A DNA stretch of 64,000 bases from Musa acuminata AAA Group. Lineage: Eukaryota; Streptophyta; Magnoliopsida; Zingiberales; Musaceae. Below are positions 1 to 20,956 of this stretch, one piece after another. Below the pieces are notes generated by a model that saw nothing but the letters and a program-made list of their open reading frames with translations, had not been told where the DNA came from and did no database searches. A program made the position numbers and the translations under genes. The stretch spans positions 6,767,501 to 6,831,500 of the forward strand of contig NC_088357.1 of NCBI RefSeq assembly GCF_036884655.1, given 5' to 3'. Positions within the stretch are counted from its first letter, which is position 1. The number at the start of each line of letters is the position of its first letter.

Positions 1-997
1 ACTGAAAACATGATCATGGAAGATAGAATTAGTTCAACCAGCAAATTCTCAGGTTAAAAGATGATGCTAAAATTTACCATTATTATTGAACTCTGTGTAG
101 ATACAAAAGTGCTTTACTATCCCTTGCACAGGATCATGATGCTAATAACTAATGTGGATGTCTCACTTAAGCCATCTTAGTTCTTCCTTGCACTTTAGAC
201 CAGCATCATCTTTACCAGTGACAGAGATGGGGTTCACAAATGAAGAGGAAAAGATGGATCAGCTTTAGCCATATACTCTCATCAATCTCTGCAACGAATA
301 AGAACAAGAAAATAAGTCAAAAACCCTGAACAAATCACAGAACTCAAGTAAGATGGAACAACACATGAACAAAACAATTGAACCGACCTTTTCTAGCAAA
401 AGAAATAGCAAATCAGGTTATCTATGAAAAAGAAACTTAAAACAGTGCAGAAAAGAAAAACAGCTGAGTCTTGTAATCCTAGTTTGTTTCTTGTGAATAA
501 TTAATTCCTAGCCTTCAATCAGCTAATCTAGGTCTAAGGTGCTGAAAAACAAAAATCAGCATTAATCGAAGACAAAAGTGGGACTAATCTTGAAATATTA
601 TATAATTTCATGTCAACACAAATTCTGGGTGACTAACACTTCAGAATGCAGGAGCCACTCCCATTTCGTTATGAATGTTGCCTAATGCCAAAAACAAAGG
701 AAAATTAATAATGACAGAACACCCTCAAACACACCCATACCCAGTTCTAGCACTGCTGTGATGAGAAGTAATATCCCAAATTATGCATATTACTCCTGTT
801 CCAAGGTCCGCTAAGCCAACGATATCTAGTCTGGGTCTATATCCGATGCGAAAATAGCTCCTTTTACACAATCATCAACAGATTGATTAAGAAGTTTCAC
901 AAAGAAATGAATTTTATGAAATAATAGATTAATTTCATACCTCATACATTTGCCTAAGCACCAATCCCTTTGCTGCAGACCGCAACCAAAAGAGGAC
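1..997. other. 3' flank of the BC10-like gene, no gene seen
   Basis: AT-rich sequence downstream of the minus-strand glycosyltransferase stop codon at 998-1000. It probably includes that gene's 3' untranslated region. I see no convincing coding frame, RNA gene or repeat. The short open frame at 826-1071 overlaps the gene's C-terminus in another frame and has no recognisable features. Confidence 0.5.
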
Positions 998-2128
998 TCA
1001 ATCCCGAAAGATAGTAATATCCACAAGCTCGAGCAGGGGATCAAGGCAGTCCGGAGAGAACTTGCGTGCAAAGAGGTAGGAGTATGTCGAATTCGACCTC
1101 CTCAACTCCTTGATTAGATCACCGGATATCTCCGGTGGCCGGTAAGTGTGTGGGTGGCCGCCTATGCTATCGGTCCAGTTCACCCTGGTTAGCGTATAAT
1201 GAGTGCATCCCTCAGGGTCCTGCATCTGGAGGAGTGTCGGAAAGTAATGTTCCTCGGGGTAGCAAGAATCTTCTTTGGACTTGAGGCATGGCATCTTGAA
1301 CTTCTTCCACAACCGTCGGTCACGCACCACCATCACCGCGTGCCGCCTGGCGAGGATAAAGAACTGCGAACCCACACGGAACTGGTCGAAGGTCACTTCC
1401 GGGAGCATCACATCGTCGCCACGAGCGACATAGCGGTCCCACAGCCCCGGTTCGCCGGAGAGGATCTCGATAAAGCTCCGGTGTCGGCGGCGGAGGACCC
1501 CATCGCCGTTGGTGGCCAGCGGTACGTCAGAATTAGCGAGGACGGCGTGGTAGGTGAAGCGGAAGGAGTGGAGGGGGACGCAATGCTGGGAGAGAAGGGC
1601 GAAGAAGGCGTTGGTCGGGTCGTCGAGGAGCGCCGCTGCGAGAAGGCGGCGCGCTGCTGAGATGAGCGTCGGCGACGCTCGCTGCGTGGCCTTCGCCGGG
1701 ATGAATCTCCCGAGGAAGGAGGGCGTTGGCGGGAGCAGGAGACGCGCGGAAGGGTCGGCGTGGACGTACACGTTGAACAGTCGCTCATGGCCGCGGAAGA
1801 ACCGCTCCCAGAGGGGCGCGAACGAGAGGTCGGAGTTGGTCAGGAACATGAACGCGATCTTGGGCGGCGCCGCCGCGCGTCGGCGGAGCCCTCCGCCCCC
1901 GCCGGCGGACGCGAGGGTGGCGCGGCGGAAGAGCGCGAGGTCATCCATCTCGTCGCGGTTGGGGATGCTCGGTAGCGTCTTCGGCGGCAGAACCCGCGGG
2001 GCCAAGACGAAGAGCACCGGGACCGAAACCAGCAGCAGGAACGAGATCACGAACGGCGACGAAGAAATCATCGTCTGCTCTCGGTCCTGCTCCATATTCC
2101 GACACAAAACCTTCATCCCGACAAGCAA
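998..2128 (-). CDS. BC10-like Golgi glycosyltransferase (GT14, DUF266/core-2/I-branching type)
   Basis: Single-exon frame of 376 residues. An N-terminal hydrophobic segment at about residues 26-43 fits a type II Golgi membrane anchor. It is followed by a proline- and alanine-rich stem and then the luminal domain. The domain shows family landmarks in order: KIAFMFLTNSDLSFAPLWE near 90, FNVYVHADPS near 118, the FFALLSQHCVPLHSF block near 175, GSQFFILARRHA near 253, and PEEHYFPTLLQ near 291. It ends in a conserved-looking SYLFARKFSPDCL segment. Plant relatives such as rice BC10 are Golgi proteins that affect cell-wall composition; the acceptor of this protein is unknown. Several in-frame Met codons lie in the first 20 residues (1, 5, 12, 20), so the true start is uncertain. 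The coding sequence is very GC-rich, typical of monocot genes. Long open frames on the opposite strand here are shadows of this composition. Confidence 0.88.
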   Translation of the reverse strand: MLVGMKVLCRNMEQDREQTMISSSPFVISFLLLVSVPVLFVLAPRVLPPKTLPSIPNRDEMDDLALFRRATLASAGGGGGLRRRAAAPPKIAFMFLTNSDLSFAPLWERFFRGHERLFNVYVHADPSARLLLPPTPSFLGRFIPAKATQRASPTLISAARRLLAAALLDDPTNAFFALLSQHCVPLHSFRFTYHAVLANSDVPLATNGDGVLRRRHRSFIEILSGEPGLWDRYVARGDDVMLPEVTFDQFRVGSQFFILARRHAVMVVRDRRLWKKFKMPCLKSKEDSCYPEEHYFPTLLQMQDPEGCTHYTLTRVNWTDSIGGHPHTYRPPEISGDLIKELRRSNSTYSYLFARKFSPDCLDPLLELVDITIFRD

Positions 2129-2860
2129 GGCAAAGGATCACGGATCAAACCTTTAGGGTTCTAACTTCTAAGCAAGCATTTAGAGCGGGAGAGAATCCGA
2201 GATCGAAATCTTCGACGAAATGGATAATGCGAGGCACCGATCGGTTCGTCTCAGTCCAGATTTCTCCGTCTCCGCATCAAAAATCCCATCCTGCCGCTGG
2301 AGAACGGATTAAAGTTCGAGGATTCGTGGGTCGGAAAGGAGACGGTGGAAGGAGTGACGAAGGGTGGAGGGATTTATGTTTGCTTGTCCCTTTCCCCATT
2401 TCCCATATATTAGTTTCTTTTCCTATTATCCTTATATAAATTATCACGTTTACCCTATCATTCTCTACACGACTATTTTACCTTCGATTCTATTGGATAA
2501 AATTGGCGCCAGTCTGATATACTTAGGGAAGTGGCCAAACGGGTACGAGTCGAACGGGCATCACAAGTGATGCTCTCCATCGACCCGGTTCACGGAGCAC
2601 GATAAGTTACCCGCGTCGACACACTTGCGGATCTTCAGCCGTCAGATCCAAGATCAACGGACGGAAAAATCATACCGAGTGGGCCCCGCGTTGAGACTGA
2701 TGACTGATTGGTGGCGCGAGACACGCGGCGAAAGGATCGAGTAGGGCGGGAAAGGGGCAGCGGGTCCGCAGTCACATCCTACGTCAGCCAATCAGGAGAG
2801 AGATAAATACATTATTTACTAAATTATTAAGGTGATGACATGTAGGGACAAAATAGGTGC
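2129..2860 (-). promoter_or_regulatory. Upstream region of the BC10-like gene
   Basis: Intergenic stretch between the start of the minus-strand glycosyltransferase and the plus-strand region that leads into the SPT2 remnant. A TATATAA-type motif at about 2433-2439 could serve the minus gene, roughly 300 bp upstream of its ATG. No other promoter element is clear. No convincing coding frame was found. Confidence 0.3.
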
Positions 2861-4084
2861 GGCTTTGGATACCGACGTCCGTGCTGCCACCCTCTCGGCC
2901 TGCACCTGAGCGCCACCTTTTCCGGTGTCCTCGGGGAGGAGGAGAAGAAACAGGAAGTGTTTCCGGTGTTTTTGCTGCTCCAATGACTGATCCTTATCTA
3001 TTGCACTTTCGATATGAGTCTAAACTAAGTACCGTACCCTCCATCGCTTCACCGATCCGACGGTCCACATCGGCGATCGGGCTCCTCCATCTTCTCTGCG
3101 TTCGGCCGCTGCTTCCGTACCCCCGAATCGCTGTTCCCAATAGGTTAGGGTTTCCTTCGCGACGACGTTCGGAAGAGCAGTTTCTTTCTCGACTTTCCTT
3201 GTGAATAAGACACGCATTTCTGAAATTGTTGTTTCTCCTCATCTGCTGGGACATCTCTTGATTTGATCGGTAGGTAATTGAATCCCTAATGCTTATGGCG
3301 AAAGAAATTAAAACGTTTTGTTGAAGAACTTTTAAGTTTAGTGGTTGCATTTTGAGGTGTTGGTTAGCTGCATTCAAAAGAAGAGAAAATTTCTCCAACA
3401 ACAGATCGGAACAGGTGCTTGACGCACATTGCTAATATTATTTGGAGAAAGTTATTGCCAACAAATTACAGAAGTAGAACAGTTGTATCATAATTGCCAT
3501 CTCTTGCTAAGAAAATTGTAACATATTTAGTCATGGGAATTTCTTTAAATTTTAATTATCATTCAACCTATTAGATGGTACTGTCTATGTTGTTAGACAT
3601 TTTTCTGTAACTTCTATCAATGTCTGATTTGATTCTTATGAAATCATTTTTATCCATTGCAGTGCCTTTCTTTGTAGATCAATTTCTTCAATTTGCTCTG
3701 GTTAGAGGTGTTTTTTCGTTACTGCAGATTTCTAAATTAGGACATGAGAACCTTTTCCTCATAATTTTATTAGGATTTTATTTGGAGTTTGGGGTGGCTG
3801 CGTTTCTTTCCATCTTACTTTGGGGGTTTGTGTCAAGGGAGGTGCTGATTTAGGAAATGTTCTTGTGAATTATTTTTCTGAATAACTCGTAGATTGTGCG
3901 AACAAAATTTGCTCGATAACAGAAGTGTAAGCTTAAATTTGAGTAGTACATTAAATGTTATTTCAAAAGCACTTCAGTGTATTGCCTTATTTAAGTGTTT
4001 CCAGATCCTCGACTCATTTGTTGTTCATATACATCTGGAATAATTCTAATGATGTGCTTTTTGGTCCATAATCGTGTAGGGTTC
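2861..4084. other. Region ahead of the SPT2-like remnant, no intact gene
   Basis: A GC-richer block at about 2860-3200 is followed by AT-rich, intron-like sequence. The block contains a TAGGGTTT motif near 3145 (telo-box-like, common in plant 5' untranslated regions). It could be the old promoter and first exon of the SPT2-like locus, but I cannot match any residue of it to that family. Short open frames here carry no recognisable features. Confidence 0.3.
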
Positions 4085-5790
4085 TTGTTACAGAACTGAA
4101 GAGTATGATGAGGATAAAGGAGACTGACGAATATGAAGAGGATGCATCTGAACATGATGGAGAAGATGAACAAGAAACTCCAAGACCCACCAAGGAGGAA
4201 TGAGAATTTCACATGTTGAGGGAACAACTAAAGGACAGGATTAGAAGAAATCTTGAAAAAACAAATGCCAAGGCTTTTTGTCATTTGTCTCAAACCCATG
4301 ACAAGAGAAGAACAATACCAAATGGCATGTGAGTAATGCGTCATCTACATCTGCCTAGTTCCACATCTGTTTCTTTATTTGATCACTTAAGCATGGTTTG
4401 ATTAAATATAGGTTATTTTCTTTTTCATTCTTCCTTTTCTCTATGTTCATGTGAGTGATAAAAAAAAATCATTGTTGGACTACAGAGTCTTGCGACCAAT
4501 TCGAATTGCGCTAATGATATAGGTGAAAAAGTGAAAAGAAATTACGAATGCTGATCACCAGATAACCAATGTGCTTATCACATATACATTTATATGTAGT
4601 TCCTCTTGGTGATGCATGCATGCATATAGCGTTGTTTTATGGGGTTCTGGGTATATTTTTGCATTTTATTCACAACTTCACAGTGTTGTTGTCACTTGGT
4701 TCCTGACGTGTTTTCACTTGATGAAGCCTTCTACACAAAACTTATCGCATGGCAACCTTGATGATTGCTAAAAGAGAGCCTGCTGAAAGAAATTTAAGTG
4801 ATGAGGAAGACTTTAATTATCACTATCTTATCAGGGGAATGTTCAGGTAAATATTTCTCTCTTTCTTCACCTGCTGCAGTATATTTAGGAAATAACTGTT
4901 CCTTGAATTTGGGATTTTTCCTTGAATATTACCATCTATTTAAATAGTAAAATAATTGTATTTTTGATGGAAGACAACTTTTATGAGATCCGAAGTTTGG
5001 AATTAGGGTCTGTGGTGGTTGATAAACCCGCTGCATCTTACTAACTAATGCAAATTTTATAAAAGACACAACATATCTCAAATCTTTAATGTATTAGCAC
5101 AGTATATATATATGTGTCTAAAAGGTGGCAGCATAGCCTTTTGGTGTGATCAAGATTTTCTCTGTAGTTGGGATCGAGATTTTGATATCGAATCCCATCT
5201 TCACCTTTATTTTGTTTACCATTATCCAGGTTTGAAGGTTCAAGGAAATCTGCCAGTAAAGACTTGATAACAATGTTATGGTCCTGGGTTTAATATGATG
5301 CTTTTACCTTGATATCAACTTGCTCTGTTGCGTATTAGTTGTTAGAAACCATTGAAGCATTCTGGTACTGTGATACTAAGGATCTTTAATCTTTTATGCA
5401 GGTACAATCCTAGTAAATATTCAGGGATTGATGAGGATGACAGCGATCATGGAAGTTGGTTGTGATGTAACACAGAAAGAAGAGCGAATAAGTTATGGAT
5501 GCATGTTTCTTCATCATGGTATACACAATCTTGAGCGAATAAGTTAACAGCTTTAACCAATTGGATAATCTAGTGATCTAGTTATGCTAAACATGGTGAA
5601 GCACAATAACACGTTCACGGTTCAGATAATAGCTTTAGTTCCCTTTTTCTTGTATCATTCCTCACTGACATCCATCTAGCAGTTCCAAGATTGCCAGAAA
5701 GGAGGACGAAGAGCAGCTTCGCTCGATTGTGGAAGAAGAGGCACTGCAGAGATAGCTGAGAAGAATGAAGGAAAAGCTAAAGCATGGCTA
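4085..5790 (+). pseudogene. Decayed SPT2-type histone chaperone/chromatin protein gene
   Basis: Four pieces match the SPT2 family in order. About 4110-4330 reads an acidic stretch, then PRPTKEE, a TGA stop at 4201-4203, then EFHMLREQLKDRIRRNLEK. About 4747-4846 reads SDEEDFNYHYLIRGMFR, followed by a GT donor. About 5402-5450 continues in frame as YNPSKYSGIDEDDSDH; a one-base shift then gives MEVGCDVTQKEER. About 5685-5790 reads SKIARKEDEEQLRSIVEEE, then a TAG at 5753-5755, then LRRMKEKLKHG. These resemble the conserved C-terminal SPT2 domain (IRxMFRYNPxKY, KIAREEDEEQLR). The long middle region expected in plant SPT2 is missing. Retained splice-like junctions suggest a duplicated rather than a processed copy. 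SPT2 proteins bind histones H3-H4; this copy cannot make the full protein as read. A cryptic alternative gene structure is less likely. Confidence 0.72.
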
Positions 5791-5859
5791 GGTGATGCTG
5801 CAGAGCTGATAACATCTCCCAAGTTTACCTCATTGTAGATTGCCAATGAAGAAGTAATG

Positions 5860-6299
5860 AAGCACAGCTACGGGTTGAAAGTTAACCAGAAAAAAAGAGA
5901 GAATTCTTATTCAAAGTTTTTGGAAGAAAGCTCATCGTGCAGTGCATGCGATATACGCAAAAATGGATTTAATGATTTTTTTTGTGAGAACTGTTACCTC
6001 GCTACTGCAACAACAACGACAAGCCTTAGTGTCTCAATTATTTTTTTGTTAAAAATCTTAATGTATTCCTCATCCTTGCCAATGTGATTACAATGCAGTA
6101 CTTGTTGTTGCTCCAGCAAGAATCATTGTTCTGAGAAATTTTGAGGCATTATTGTATAAATGGCGATCAAATTCTGAAAATAAGATTAGTTGTCTTTGCG
6201 AAAATTCAAAAACAGATTTTGATGGATGGTGATAAATGTTGGTAACATTCGACAGTTTTATAAATAATGCTCTGACCAGAATTAGACCTGTGTGCTTTG

Positions 6300-6330
<31 letters not shown>

Positions 6331-7059
6331 TTATAAATCGCATATGGAAATGGTCATGTGGCTATCATATTGACGTGGGTCCGACCACGTCACGATTCGG
6401 AGAGAACTACATCACCCCGGCCAGTGTTGAAGGGGGGTGGTCAACTTCCACGTTATAGAAACACGTTAGACCGGTCTACGTTATCCTTCCCACCGTTAAA
6501 ACGGTCTGAACCACGACTTTGTAGTTTGTACTAAATCTTACCCGATCCTCTTAACTTTTATGACAGCGATGGGGATCAAACATTAACGGAATATCCGAAG
6601 TGGGATCCGCCCCGTCCGTCTTCACGGCTTCGTTTTACACATGGCTTACCACAGTCATGATTGGACAACACCCGCGGGACCCGCAGGGTCGAAGAGGTAC
6701 GGTTTTCCCTTCCCTGAAAACCTTCCTTTGTTTATCGCAAGTATTCTTGCCACTCATTTGTTTCGTAACCCGCCGTATATTTTCTTATGCGCATGTGGGT
6801 CCCGAGTGAAGCTACTCTCGTCGAATTGAAGGTATCGGAATGGGTAACGGATTTACGGGTAGATTGTTTCGCTCTTTCATTGTATACCACAGAAAGCAAA
6901 TAAAAGGAACCCTCTTATTTCCCTCTCCTTTCTCCGCATCTTCCCTTTTCGTTCTTTAATTCTTTTCCTTCCTTTGCATTCTCCTCCCCTTCGCCTCACC
7001 GCCATTGCTTCCTCCTCCCCCGATCGCCACCGCCGCGGCGTGGCCGATCTCCTCCACCA
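5860..7059. other. Intergenic region with an AT palindrome and UBP8 upstream sequence
   Basis: It separates the SPT2 remnant from the UBP8-type gene. At 6301-6335 a run of TAA/ATA triplets followed by its complement (TTA/ATT) makes a perfect-looking AT-rich palindrome. About 6360-6700 is of mixed composition without a gene. About 6880-7059 is pyrimidine-rich and GC-rising and is probably the 5' untranslated region of the protease gene. No other coding signal was seen. Confidence 0.45.
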
Positions 7060-17389
<10,330 letters not shown>

Positions 17390-19082
17390 AGCAACTGTAT
17401 CGTTATAACGTCACTGTAGCTTCAGCCATTGATGATCACGAAACCAACTTGCTTAGGCTTTCGGAGCTGGAAACACTTATGGTCGTCAGTGTGGGGGTTC
17501 TCGCAGAACAAAATAATTGGGCCATTGGAAGATAACAAACATCAACGTCTGGAATGCAAGTTGAGATCCGATGGCATGAGACGGCCGAAGTAGTTAATTC
17601 AGGAGAGAATTTTCCCATATCATTAACTTCTGAGTTCTGATCATCTCAGACTTCCCACAAGTGAAGGATGTTTTTGGGTATAGCTTTTGATTCCTTTTTC
17701 TCACCCATATATGTATTTTTTTCCATTGAGGGGGAGATGTTAGGTCACCATACCATGTATTTTTTTTGTGATCATATCAAGTGTCATTCGATTTGATTAT
17801 TCTGCAGTCATCCTTTGCTTGTATAGTCTCTTTGACTTAAGGATCCTGGTTTCCAATCTCTTCCCTTTTCCCACTTTGGAATTGAACTAACCATGGTTAA
17901 TCTCTCGCTTCTAATTCATTTGGTTTCCAAAATTGTTTATCTGTTAGCATCTCTGAAACTGTTTTCTGGTCTGCAAATAATCCTGGAATCAAGAAAGAGA
18001 ACCAGACGACGTTGATATAGATGGCCTGCGAAGTGGAAGCATATTCTGGTGGTGTCTAAAAATATGCTATTCGCTGTCATCCCTATGTATGGTTCGAAGA
18101 AAATAAAGAAAAAAGTCCTCTCTTTTTTTTTTTTTTCTTGTAAATTCCAAAAAAGAACTGTCTCCATGACGCGAACCTGATTCTTAACCCTATATTCGGC
18201 CGTTCCTTCGAGGACGAGGAGCGAAGCTCGACGCGGAGGTTGGTGCGATCGAGCTGCCAGGGCGGAGGAGGTTGCGCGGCTCCAGGAGGAAGCGCTTGAA
18301 TTCGGGGCCGAGGGCGTCGTTGTGGGTGGGGGGTCGTCGAAGATGGTGAGCTTTTGGCGGTCGACGGCGTCCTCCGGGACGGGAAGGTGGCCAGTTACGT
18401 GTGACGGCAGTCGAGGAGGGCCACGAGCACAGTTGGGAGTTGATCTGGCCCGAGGAGGGGGCAATGCGCGGTGGAAGGCGACGGCGGCGGCGGCGGCGGC
18501 GGCGGCGGATTGGACGAGGCGGATGCTGACTTGGCATGGTGAACCCGAGTTTACATATTTACCCTCTCTTACTCGTAATGTTGACATTCACCGTCATCCA
18601 GCCAACATACACAAGTCTTGGGTCAAACTGACCGAATAGATATTTAAATAATATGGAGTCATTGTGGGACATGGTTATAATATCCAATATTAATTATTCC
18701 CATCTTCCGTGAGAACCAACCTTCTGATGTACATAGTTCATTTAGTCAGGAGCTCGGATTGTGACAAACTCAACACGTCGGCATAAATCAAATTTCACCG
18801 TACCATTCTCCAATATAATTAATTCACTACACTGATCGCCACCGGCATCACGTAAAAGATTGGAGCCAAAACACAGTGCCAAGGATGAAATAATCCAACC
18901 ACGTATCTGTGCACATTAAAACCGAACACTCGTCACGACATCTCCACAACAAACACACGATCCTCTGCACGTGAAACTCGAACTATCGTCATGTCATCTC
19001 CACAACAGTCGATAAGAGAGAGAGAAGGGCGTCGCCGTTGGTCGTTGGAAGAGAGGACGCGGTGAAATCGCTATCGTAACGG
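17390..19082. other. UBP8 3' flank and unassigned GC-rich block
   Basis: About 17390-17900 is probably the 3' untranslated region of the protease gene. About 18180-18540 is GC-rich and holds overlapping open frames on the minus strand. Two of those frames read in turn like one plausible protein (EDAVDRQKLTIFDD, then ALGPEFKRFLLEPRNLL in another frame). This hints at a frameshifted gene fragment that I do not recognise. A GGC triplet run lies at about 18482-18510. About 18640-19020 is plain intergenic DNA with nothing further seen. Confidence 0.4.
18482..18510. repeat. GGC trinucleotide microsatellite
   Basis: About nine consecutive GGC units inside the GC-rich block. They are read as poly-Ala or poly-Arg in the overlapping open frames, which is one reason not to trust those frames as genes. 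Confidence 0.85.
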
Positions 19083-19637
19083 TTAGCGTCGATCCTCTCT
19101 TTCAGACGGGCTTCGCCAGAAGCCCATGTTGGAGAACTGAGTCCACATGTTCTCCATCTCCGCCACCTCCTCCCGTGACGGCCCCCCCGCCGCCGACGCC
19201 GACGCCGACCCACGAAAACCCTCACCGTTCGCCTCCCCCTCGGCGGTCGTGGCCGAACTCGCCCTTTCTTCTCCTCGGCCGGCCTTGTGAGCCAACAGCG
19301 CCGCCTCCTTCCGCCTCCTGATCCTCTCCTTCCGTCTCGCCCGCGCCCGCGCTGCCCGGCGGCAGAGCCCGGCCGGCAGCCGCACCGACGCCACCACCAG
19401 GAGGTTCACCAGCGCGAGGGGGGGGCAGCAGCACACCGCCAAGCAGTCCGCCGCCGTGCCCCCGGCCATCTCCGCACACCGGGCCCGCGGCTGCGTGGGC
19501 TGCTTCAGGATCACCGGCTGCCTCCGCGCAGAGGGCACCGGGGCCATGGTCGCCTTGGCAGCCGCCGCGGCCGCGGTCTTCGGCATCGTCGGCGGCGGCA
19601 GGGGCGAGGCGCCGCGACGCGTCTTCTTTCGGACCAT
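19083..19637 (-). CDS. Small uncharacterised plant protein with Cys-rich hydrophobic segment
   Basis: Intronless frame of 184 residues with very high GC content. The N-terminus is basic and Ala-rich (residues 1-45). The central core is CAEMAGGTAADCLAVCCCPP, followed by a hydrophobic stretch LALVNLLVVASVRLPAGL and an Arg/Lys-rich segment. The C-terminus is MENMWTQFSNMGFWRSPSERE. I recall this arrangement (AGGTAAEC..CCCCP, a hydrophobic segment, basic residues, then FWR near the end) from a plant family of unknown function. The Cys run next to the hydrophobic segment suggests membrane association or lipidation, but that is inference. The Met at 19637 is the first in frame; a second lies 17 codons in. 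I assign no biochemical role. Confidence 0.75.
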   Translation of the reverse strand: MVRKKTRRGASPLPPPTMPKTAAAAAAKATMAPVPSARRQPVILKQPTQPRARCAEMAGGTAADCLAVCCCPPLALVNLLVVASVRLPAGLCRRAARARARRKERIRRRKEAALLAHKAGRGEERASSATTAEGEANGEGFRGSASASAAGGPSREEVAEMENMWTQFSNMGFWRSPSEREDRR

Positions 19638-20956
19638 CCGATCAAATCCCGCGCCAAACCCTCGCTCTCATCATCGGCGATCGCCAAGGTGAGCCAGTCG
19701 TGGATCTCTCTCCTCTTCTGTCGATTCTGGAACTTGGAGATTCGAAGGTTCTGGGACCCGTGGGAAGGAACGGGCGGAGGGCGAGTAGCTTCGGGAGGTC
19801 CGAGTCCGATAATTATCGAGGGTCGGGTCAAGCTGTTAGCCGCGAAACCCGGTCGACCTTCCATATCTTTATCTCTCTGAGCTATCTCGATACTAATCGA
19901 GGAAGAGAGAGAAAGGGAACGAGGCCTATGCATCAAAAGGAAGGAAACCCCAAATGAGTTGCTGGTCGATCTTTAAAACAAGGGGTTAAATACTTTCCCT
20001 TTAATCGAATTAACCATAGCAACGCGTAGAAGCTGTACGGGTGACCGAGTTGACCCGGGTGGGGACCGAGTCCGGGGGATCAGAGTCATATAGCGAGCGA
20101 CACGTCGAAGCGGTACGAGTTGCCCCGAGTGGGGACCGACCGAGTCCTCAGCGATTTGACCCTGCCACACGTGCACCTCTTCCCGCTTCCTTGGCCACAG
20201 AACGGGGACCACATCGTGTGACCCCACCTGCCACTCGGTGGGCCCCATTGGAGACTCGTGGATCGCTCGTAGGTCTCTAGGCAACTAATCAAGAAAGGAG
20301 AATCTATGTAACATGGGAAAGAAAAGCTTGCAGTCTCTGCCCTTATTATGTTTTCTACCTTAGTAATAGTATATCAATTCCTTTTAAAATTAAGTATTTA
20401 AAATTTTATACATTAAATATTATTTTGATGATGGTATGATAAACTCACTTATTAAAAATATATTTTTACATCTTAAATATTAATATGATGATAATATATA
20501 AAAAATTTAAAATCTCATCTGATATATTTTATATTTTAAATACTACTTTTAGATTTACTTATAAAAAAAATTTGGTTTAAATCTTATTCCGACATATTTT
20601 TGAATATACCAACAAACTTTAACTCTTAGTTGATAAAACCTAACAATATATCGTAAGATATTAGACTCGAATCCCATCTACATCCCTTGTCATTTGAAAG
20701 AAAAAAAAAAACACTAGGTGTCACAAATCAAAGGAATGCTATGACTTAGATGTATGTAGAATTTCTGCAAACAAAATAGAAGCTGCTTTCAACTTTGTGT
20801 ACAAGAAATCTAGTAAATGAATACAAATTAAGTAGATCTACAAAGGAAAAGGTGAATCTACAACCAACATGCACCATTTCTTCTGTCAGCACCATTAGAA
20901 TCATACACACAAGTTGCAATTATTCACTTTCGTGTCGTGAAAAAAGGTAAGCACAT
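19638..20956. other. Intergenic region between the Cys-rich protein gene and RH41
   Basis: About 19640-20290 is of mixed to high GC content. It contains an imperfectly repeated phrase near 20041-20070 and 20108-20145 (a GGGTGGGGACCGAG-like core). About 20340-20720 is strongly AT-rich and has two diverged copies of an ACATTAAATATT...GATGATGGTAT-like segment at about 20409 and 20468. About 20740-20956 is probably the RH41 3' untranslated region. No credible gene was found; the open frames here have no family features. Confidence 0.4.

Noticed and set aside
1199..2156. Plus-strand open frames of 153 and 200 codons and other frames over the first gene
   Set aside because: They are antisense shadows of the GC-rich BC10-like coding sequence, whose own translation has clear family motifs.
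19287..19957. Plus-strand Arg-rich frames opposite and upstream of the Cys-rich protein
   Set aside because: Shadow frames caused by GC content. They have no conserved feature, while the minus frame has a known domain pattern.
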